Shown here: piece by piece, positions 56,849-64,000 of the stretch
How positions within the stretch are numbered: position 1 is the stretch's first letter
How the letters are laid out: each line of letters opens with the position of its first letter
Assembly (NCBI GenBank): GCA_015501585.1
Contig: JADNRY010000153.1
Location: 62,001 to 126,000, forward strand
Reading direction: 5' to 3'
DNA length: 64,000 bases
Source: Rhodocollybia butyracea
Lineage: Eukaryota > Basidiomycota > Agaricomycetes > Agaricales > Omphalotaceae
Notes under the pieces: model-generated
The model's database searches: none
What the model was told of the DNA's origin: nothing
The model's input: only the letters and a program-made list of their open reading frames with translations
Made by a program: the position numbers and the translations under genes

Positions 56849-59109
56849 ATGGTAGGTGTACCAATTGTCTCGATGCTTACCTCGCCTCAATTTGTTGTCC
56901 AGCCTCTCGAGAACGCGATACTCAAAGCCTACGATGGCCTCATCAGAATTTGTTATCCAGATGTACAAGGCGGTATTCTTGTCACGTCGCCAAACATGAC
57001 GACAATCCCCCCCCTTGTACTGAACTCAGACAACAATCCTCAGCATGTGCGTCTGCGCCGCCAGCTTCATTATGGCGAACACGATATTCTTCTGAATGCG
57101 CAGCCGATCAACGGCACCCTCCCACATCACGCTCTCATTCGGTTTCCAGGTGCAGGCAATAGCACTTATATTTTTTGGACTCTGCCTCAGGAAGATGACT
57201 TCGAAGCCATCGAAGGCCAGAAACTGTCCGGAGCTCCACTCGGACTTCTCTCCTCTACGTTAATCCAGCAACTTTACACTGAATTCATGAATCTTTTCAC
57301 GTCCTCTTCCTTGCCTTCTTTTGCTAACAATCCTGAGATTAAATCATTGCACCCCAGAATTTGCCATTTATTCTCCCAATTATCCGTCCAGTCCTTGTAC
57401 GCGCAGGCCACAATGAGGTGGCGTATAGCTCAGCATATGATACTCCTGGTTGAGGCGCGGATCATTTGGTTGAATGAAGTGCAGCCAACCTTTACAGAAC
57501 CTGATGCATGGAAAGTACATACTCTCAGAAATGTCGTTGGCGCAATTACCGAGGATCCCTTGGAGGTTGAAAGGTTGTATCATGTAAGTAATCCGTCATC
57601 TCAATTAAAACACTTTAAAGCTGAAATTAATTTCTAGGCCGGGATACCTGTCTGGTATTATCGGTCTCTGGACTTTGAATCCACCATCAAGGTTCAGGCA
57701 TGGGTGAAAGAAGATGACATCCCTCTGTGTGTACCCTACAGTTGGATTGATTTCGCAGATGCTTCGCCGGTAGGCCCCACTGTTTACAGCGGGTCCGTCG
57801 AGGCATCCCGCGACCGATATCGGAAGATGGCTGTCAAGTGTTGGATGATTGCGTTTCCTGCTGCCATATTTGGCGCAGACCTTGTTCACAAAGGCATAGA
57901 CTACACCTCCAATCCCACACCGTCCTCGAACAGAAACCCGGGTCATTCCAATTCGTCTCACACATCCACCTCGGGCCCTTCTCAGCTTTCAACTTCACTT
58001 ACAAGGTCCTCATCAGTGGATTCTCATCCTCGTAGTAAGTAGCTCTGAATGAATTCAAAGCGGTTCCTCTCATTCTTATAAATATTCATTAGAAAATCAG
58101 AAAATCAGTAGAAATCCCCCAGTCGTCAAACGAAACAAGTTCCTGGAGCCAGACTCTCCAATCATGCCCCACGCATTTCCAAGGTGGCTTAAAGCGGCGG
58201 AGACAGTCTCCCATGAGTTCAAGCAAGATGAGTTGCCTCGTCGTGGTGTGAACCGTGGATATGTACTGCCAGAGGCAGCGGTATTTGCCAACCATGAAAA
58301 CGAGGTCTCCCGGCAGAAGTACTTCCTCACGTATCTAAAAATACGCAGGGTCTTCATCGCTGCGATTGACCTTCTCGGTCCTATTGCCTGTCAGAGGTCT
58401 GCCAAGGACTGGCGCAGATTAGTGTCGCTTGAATTGCACGGCTCCTTGAACTCGGAAACCCATGAAAGCGCGGCTAAGCTGGAGTTGTGTCGAGAGATGA
58501 ACGAAGTTGCCGCACGTATGGGTAGTTCATTTGTAAGTGGTTTTACTTATTTGCCATCGTTGTCTCATTTTGAATGCCTTAGTCTGTTGATCTCACAAAC
58601 CTGTCTCAAGCTGCTGCGATTTGGCGAGGCTACACATACTCTGGACCCCTTCCCGACGACATCCAAAGGGAGATCCTCCAGGAGATCTTCAAAATTTCTT
58701 TCAAACAAGAATTTCTCCTGTTAGATTGCTACTTGTACAGGCTTGTCCCCCAAGGCGAAGACGGGGAACTTGAGGATGAATATGATGCATCCACGCGCAA
58801 GGACAGAAACTTGATCATTCAAGATTCTCTGTTCGGCCATGGTCCCCCTGCCTTCAACCATTCCAACCCTCGTTTGCACCAAGATATGTTATATGCGTTG
58901 TTCCGGATTATGATGGGATGGACGCGGTCGGGTCGCCCCATGCATATCAAGACCATCTCTGACGGAGAGAGGCTGGGTTCAACGCATGTTTGTGGGACTG
59001 GGGAACTGAAGGACACAGACTCTACTTCTCTGCTGTACATTATATATATATGTTTGCTGATTTCTTCCGATGGGCCCCAACCATGCCCCACTATATCTCG
59101 CTGCTATAA
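56849..59109 (+). CDS. Transposon cargo gene 1: conserved mushroom protein of unknown function
   Basis: Exons read 56849-57583, 57638-58034, 58093-58532 and 58583-59109 with clean GT...AG borders. The start MVGVPIVSMLTSPQF follows the TATA zone. Recognisable segments are RRQLHYGEHDILLNAQPING, HMILLVEARIIWLNE, ERLYHAGIPVWYYRSLD (across intron 1), then a Ser-rich stretch and an HAFPRWLKAA region. I remember AGIPVW-type proteins as common orphan families in mushroom genomes but know no function. Near 58,971 the frame shifts: the natural continuation GFNACLWDWGTEGHRLYF...MPHYISLL is in another frame with no intron to explain it, so this copy may be broken at its end. No DDE, helicase or nuclease motif was found. 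Confidence 0.65.
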
Positions 59110-59307
59110 TCTGCTTACAGTCTACTATCCCGAGGGCCCGACTTTGGGATCTGGCGGACAATATTTTGGTTTTTTTTCTCTTCGTTTTTCTTATCTTTGT
59201 TTTATTAACTACATTTACTACAATAATTTGATAGTGCCCACGGCACATCTCTACATCTTGTTGCTTACTCGCGACCCAGTGACATTAATCATTGCCAAAG
59301 GACAGCG

Positions 59308-59316
59308 TATAAAAGG
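59308..59316 (+). promoter_or_regulatory. TATA box of cargo gene 2
   Basis: TATAAAAGG about 95 bp before ATG 59,410, followed by a CT-rich start region (TCTTTTTGTTCTCTTCCTTT). This is a textbook fungal core promoter and shows that cargo gene 2 has its own transcription start. Confidence 0.6.
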
Positions 59317-59409
59317 TGCGTGCGCGACCCTGTATCTTTTTGTTCTCTTCCTTTCTTTTCCACTCTCATTACTCTTACTCGACATACACTCTCTTTAACC
59401 AGACTCAAA

Positions 59410-61489
59410 ATGCCTTGTAAGTTTTTTTTGTTGTACAGCTACGTTTCATTAGTTGCTCATGATTCGTTGTTAGCTTCAACTTCTATCGTCCAAAGTGAGT
59501 TACGCTTTTCAGTTTTTTTTTTCATTGACTCACTTATTGGTGACTAGGTGGCAAGAAAACTCGGGCTGCTGTCGCTGCCACCAAACCTGGCCCAAAAACC
59601 AGGGGAGCGGTGACGAAGGCAGCAGTTCCCAAGGCTGCTTCTAAAGCTCCTCCAAAGAAGGTGGACCTCAAGGCTGTAGCTATTAGGCAAAAGAAAGATG
59701 CGCATAAAAAAGCGCAACAGTTGAAGGATGAAGGTATTTTTTTCTTCACTTATTAATATACAACTATACTAACTCGTTATTCTGAGATATTCGGAAACAC
59801 GCTCGGGCTATGAGAGAGGCTCAAACCAATGAAGAAGACGACGACGCCGCCGCTGCTGACAGCCAAGTCCTTGATGGACTTGGTGACCATGACCTTGATG
59901 GTCATGATCAGACCCCTGCTCCTTCTCTTGACGACGAGGATCAAGGCGACGAGGAGGACCAAGACCTGGATGCACCTCTTGACAAGGACCCAGACGCCCT
60001 TCTTTTTAACGACGCATTTGGATGTACGTGTGTGTTTTTCTGCGGTCGAGCTCAGCTCACGACCCTCTACGCCTCTAGATGCTGGCTCTGACAAAGAGCC
60101 CGGGCACAAAAATGACGATGGAGAGAGCGCCGTGGGCACTGCCCAAGATGGCGTCGACATGGACGTGGACTCGCCGTCCAATGAAGTAAGTTATATTTTC
60201 CTTTCATAGTTCCTGTTTGCCGCTTATACATGCCGCTATGCCTATTGTAGATCCAGGTCTCCTCCTCACCACCTTCGACGCCTTTGAAGAAGCCGATGGA
60301 ACGTATCCGTGATCGTCTACGTTCATCCACCTCTCCCCCTAGCTCTCGCTCCCGTTCGAGTCTGTCGTCCAGTTTAGTTACACCACCGGGTCGTCATAGA
60401 GGGGGTAAAATAACGGAGAAGCACTTCACAGCGAGAACTCGCCGTCTCGCTAACCTAGGCAAGAAGATGAACCGACGAGCAACGGCCACAGATCAGCCAT
60501 TTCCCACAGACAAGCACGCGTACAACATGGACATCTTGCAAGACTTAGCACATGAGTACAAGGGAGAGGGTGACATGCTTGCGGTATTCGCCCGTGTTCT
60601 CACTAGTGTTGATACCCAGCAAGAACTGGTTCAATTTGTAAGTCCTTTCAATTTTATAATTTTGTCAACTTCTTCACTGTATACAATAGATGGGTTATGC
60701 CGGAAGTGGCTTCTTCACTAACTGCACGGCTAAGGCTAGGGATTGGGTACCCAGTTGCTTTGGTATTCCTGGAAAAATGAAGTCTACTGAGGTAAAGGAG
60801 CTCGTTGCATGGCTACTGAAAGATGGTCATTATAAGTATGGGGAAGTTGATATCCAGGTAAGAAATTGTTGAACCATTTTTGCTCTCTAATTTTTGTTGT
60901 TTAGAACAAAACTTACAACACGAAGCTTCCTTTTGGTTGTGAGGGGGTCGCCCATATACTTCGCCTTGAGGTTTTCGCAACTAGAGGTGGCGCGAATATT
61001 GAAATCTTTCGAGAAATTGTCAACGCTAGAAAGATTGCTCCCCCCACTGTTGCGCTCATGATTACCTTTGTAAGTGTATGTTTTGTTCTCTTGTTACAAT
61101 TAATTCATGTATTTATAGATTGAACATGCTCTGTCTGAGTATGCTGAAGGTGTTTATCGACATGTTGAATTGACCGATACAGCTAGAGCTCGGTAAGTCA
61201 AGGCAAATATCTTCATGTATCAATATTAATTGCTTCTATTGTTATTGTTTCCATCTATCTTTGTTCAATCGGATCGCAAATGAAGCTCCCATCTGGTCCA
61301 ACAACTTTGCAACGAGCTTGTATAAGCTTATACTGTGAGTATTGATCTGATTATAACAACCAACAGTCTTAACATAGTTGCAGCACACAATCAAACAAGG
61401 AGTTTTTGCTTGACGTTGAAGCTGATGACCTTACTGAAGTTGATGCAATCAGGGATTCATCTCCTCCTCAGTCGTCCCCTCGCTCTTAA
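59410..61489 (+). CDS. Transposon cargo gene 2: DUF6532-like protein
   Basis: The gene has about ten exons: 59410-59416, 59548-59733, 59787-60023, 60079-60185, 60251-60637, 60690-60857, 60905-61069, 61119-61192, one near 61,275-61,336, and 61,383-61,489. The N-terminus is Lys/Ala-rich and basic (KKTRAAVAATKPGPKTRGAV), then a long acidic Asp-rich region and a Ser/Pro-rich basic stretch. The C-terminal domain contains LAHEYKGEGDMLAVFARVL, LPFGCEGVAHILRLEVF, PPTVALMITFIEHALSEY and NEAPIWSNNF. The PPTVAL..T.IEHAL.EY pattern matches the DUF6532 family of basidiomycetes, whose function is unknown. The charged tails suggest a nuclear or DNA-binding role, which is inference. Oddity: no AG acceptor precedes the NEAPIWSNN exon (GG instead), so that splice may be lost. 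Confidence 0.65.
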
Positions 61490-62249
61490 AGGACTTTTAT
61501 CTTGTCTCAGATACCCAACAACTCTGGCTTCTGCCTTTGCATTCACTCTCTTTAATTAATCTGTTTCTCTTTTTGTTACTATCTGTCGCTCTCTTTTATT
61601 TCTTTATATTTATTGGTGGTAGTGTAATCCTTAGCTTTAATCAGTCCTGTGGTTTAATTTTGGTAGCTAGGTAGAGTATTTGATGCAGCAATACAATCAT
61701 TTGATTTGATTTATTATTGATTGATCATTCAAAATCAAAATCCTTGTCAAAATCTAGTATCAGGTGTGCATAAGCATAACTTAAAGTTGGCTTAGAGTGG
61801 ACTTTTGAATGTCTAGGTGCACTTGTAGTATACTTTAGTTGCACTTCAAACATGCTGGAGCAAACTTCTAATAAGCTTGAGCTGACTTATCATTGGCTGA
61901 GGCAAACCCAAGATAAGCTGGGGGCAGAGTTAAAGATACTTCAAGTGTACTTGAGAAAACTTAACATAGCCTTGGGTGGGCTTGAGGTGTACTGGAGAAT
62001 GCTTTTAGCTTACCTGGAGTGGAGTTGAAGTCTACCTGGGCAGCTTTAGAAGGCCACCCAGGTGAACCTGATGAACCTGGGTGAGACTTGAGTGACTTGA
62101 GTGAGCTTGGGATCAACCTGAGTGAAACTAACCTTGTGAACTCAGTCTCTAGTAGCTCAAGCATCTTGACAAACTTAAAGGCATTCAGGCCACCAGAGGA
62201 GCCCCAGTATCCTTAAGCTCACCCAAGTAGGGGGGGTATTTTCCTGATG
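61490..62249. repeat. Right subterminal region of the 12.3-kb element
   Basis: Copies of CTTGAGCTGACTTA, AGTGGACTT, GTGCACTTG and GACTTGAGTGACTTGAGTGA recur from about 61,780 to 62,225. They are similar in kind to the left subterminal stretch at 49,990-50,280 (CTCAAGT, CAGGTCACCCCAG). Such clusters near the ends usually bind the transposase in CMC elements. Confidence 0.6.
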
Positions 62250-62969
62250 GAGGTGCTTGTACTCCGGAAGAAAGTCAATGGGGAACACCACCCTGATACA
62301 TTGACTTCCATGGCCAACCTTGCCTGTACATATCGTGATCTTGGAAAGTTAGAAAGTGCACAGATGTTGGAAGAGGATGTGCTTGCACTCCGCAGGAAAG
62401 TCAGTGGGGAGCACCACCCTGATACACTGACTTCCATGGATAACCTTGCCTTTACATATCGTGCACTTGGAAAGTTGGAAAGTGCACAGAAGTTGGAAGA
62501 GGATGTCCTTGTGCTCTGCAAGAAAGTCATTGGTGAGCACCACCCTAATACATTGACCTCCATGGGTAACCTTGCCTCTACATATCATGCACTTGGAAAG
62601 CTCGAAAGTGCACAGCAATTAGAAGAGGAGGTGCTTGTACTCCGTAAGAAAGTCAGTGGGAAGCACCACCCTCATACATTAAATTCTATGGCTCGCCTTG
62701 CCTCTACATATCATGCACTTGGGAAGTTTGAAAGTGCACAGGAGTTGGGAGAGGACGTGCTTGTCCTTTGCAAGAAAGTCAGTGGGGAGCACCACCCTGA
62801 TACATTGACTTCCATGACCAGCCTTGCCTGTACATATCATGCACTTGGAAAGTTGAAAAGTGCACAGAATTTGGAAGAGGAGGTGCTTGTGCTCCGCAAG
62901 ACAGTTAGTGGGGAGCACCATCCTTATACACTGACTTCCATGGCCAACCATGCCTGTTCATATCGTTGA
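62250..62969 (+). pseudogene. STAND/TPR gene copy B, 3' part (TPR units)
   Basis: It resumes in phase with the break at 49,973: EVLVLRKKVNGEHHPDTLTS ... with about six 42-residue TPR units, ending SMANHACSYR and a TGA at 62,967-62,969. Compared with copy A the final units are missing. Downstream DNA is unrelated to the copy A 3' flank. Confidence 0.88.
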
Positions 62970-64000
62970 TACGCCCCGAGACTTTTTTGAGTCTAAAACT
63001 AGACTTAAAGCCCACTACTGGATAGTCCTTGCATGATACGTAGTGTTCATACTACTTGGAGGACTTCTCCCAGTGCTGTGTTCACTGAAACCCAAATCAG
63101 ACACGCTCGTACAATGCCTGTATTGCCACCGCTTCACGCGCACAACGGCCTAACATTGATATCAAAACATCGGCCATTTCGGCCCATACTCTGAATTTGA
63201 TATAATTGATTTACTTGAAACTACCTCACCAGGAGGCCGTTTTCTATGAAACCTTCGATGTTGCAGACCGTTTGGACGATTCTTACATTGTTCCACTAGT
63301 TAGCACTCGATTACAAGCTTTCCCTTCCTTAGGAAATACTTACTCAGAATGATAATACCTTACTAAGGGTATAAAACTTAGAACATGCAAAAGGGCAATC
63401 TGGGGCAAGAAATAAAATGTACCAGAGACCCTGAAGTACTAGAACGAACGAAAGCAGTGCATAGGCATCCGACGGCATCGAAATACCGGTATCCAGGGTA
63501 CTTCTCCGGTCCCAGAACATGGTTACATCAGTTGTTGGGATAAATGCCTCATTTTCAAATAATTGCATAGCATGATGATACAGGACAAGAGTGGGGGTCA
63601 AACCGAGTCCGAACAGGTCCCGTCGACGTCCCCTGCCCTCCCGCCTTATACTCCATGTGTCCCCCGACCATAGAGACGAGATTTGAGTAGGTACTAGGAG
63701 GAGACATACCTATATTTCTATAGATATGCTCATACTTCAATGCCCATCAATCAGAGACCTTAGAAAATTTATGAACCCTTGAAACGAGTTTATACAAGTT
63801 GGAAATACGGTACAACGTCCCGATACCGGGTGGTTTTCCGATGCTCCAGCATAGAACTGAGATCTGTCCCCTTGGAGCAGTATTTCAAAGATTAGAATGA
63901 AACTTGATGTTGCAGGGCTTAGATGACAATTATCGAAGCGAGAATAGCTGAGATACATTGTTCTTCAAGTCCTCCCTCACTTATAGAACCTGTGAACTAC
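62970..64000. other. Right edge, nothing recognised
   Basis: Short open frames on the minus strand show no family resemblance. No repeat or RNA gene was seen. Confidence 0.35.

Larger units (their letters stand above)
49974..62249. mobile_element. 12.3-kb Plavaka-type DNA transposon with two cargo genes
   Basis: Ends are CATCAGGAAAAGCACTCTGG at left and ATTTTCCTGATG at right, an 11-bp inverted repeat. The 2-bp duplication GA is at 49,972-49,973 and 62,250-62,251. Excising the element plus one GA rejoins the TPR reading frame (AQQLEG|EVLVLRKKV), so both borders are firm. Contents in order: left subterminal repeats, a minus-strand Plavaka transposase gene (50,367-55,278) broken by a hAT MITE, a repeat-rich spacer, two plus-strand cargo genes (56,849-59,109; 59,410-61,489), and right subterminal repeats with ACTTGAG/CTTGAGCT motifs. 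The 2-bp duplication fits the CMC superfamily, to which Plavaka belongs. Confidence 0.9.

Noticed and set aside
49974..62249. A Starship-like giant element
   Set aside because: There is no DUF3435/tyrosine recombinase. The element has inverted ends with a 2-bp duplication and a DDE-type Plavaka transposase.

Overview
The window reads as nuclear DNA of a filamentous basidiomycete. Short introns (about 48-60 nt, GT...AG) interrupt most genes. The gene families are NACHT-WD40 and NB-ARC-like/TPR STAND proteins, DUF7330-type and DUF6532-type proteins, an F-box remnant and a GNAT acetyltransferase. The transposons include Plavaka, Ty1/copia, Ty3-like and hAT-like elements. This mix is most like Agaricomycetes of the Rhizoctonia/Ceratobasidiaceae kind; the genus is an inference, not something the sequence proves.

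Layout. 1-2,286: a LINE scrap and a secreted protein built from repeated exons. 4.5-13.2 kb (block A): tRNA-Gln, a DUF7330-like gene and a NACHT protein with 15 WD40 repeats. 13.7-27.7 kb: a transposon nest holding two hAT-type MITEs with exact 8-bp target duplications, a gag-only LTR element, and an old Ty1/copia element that took four later insertions. 28.0-31.4 kb: a STAND/TPR gene with 11 repeats and a degenerate extra NTPase domain. 33.7-36.1 kb: F-box and GNAT remnants. 36.1-47.2 kb (block B): diverged second copies of DUF7330, NACHT-WD40 (5 repeats), F-box and tRNA. 47.8-63.0 kb: a second STAND/TPR gene, now a pseudogene cut in two by a 12,276-bp Plavaka DNA transposon (49,974-62,249).

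The 12.3-kb transposon is the most interesting object. It has 11-bp terminal inverted repeats (CATCAGGAAAA), a 2-bp target duplication, subterminal repeats and a multi-exon Plavaka transposase on the minus strand. On the plus strand it carries two multi-exon cargo genes: one of unknown function and one DUF6532-like. The same 11-bp ends and 2-bp duplications bound three smaller elements in the window (230, 293 and 1,551 bp) with unrelated bodies. Two of those are almost pure hairpins.

Nearly all STAND genes here carry inactivating changes that can be read directly: a 1-nt frameshift in NACHT-A, a T-run insertion in NACHT-B, a CGA-to-TGA change in TPR-A exon 1, and several stops plus the transposon in TPR-B. 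The window therefore looks like a duplicated fungal NLR cluster that is expanding by repeat-unit turnover while being eroded by point mutation and mobile DNA.
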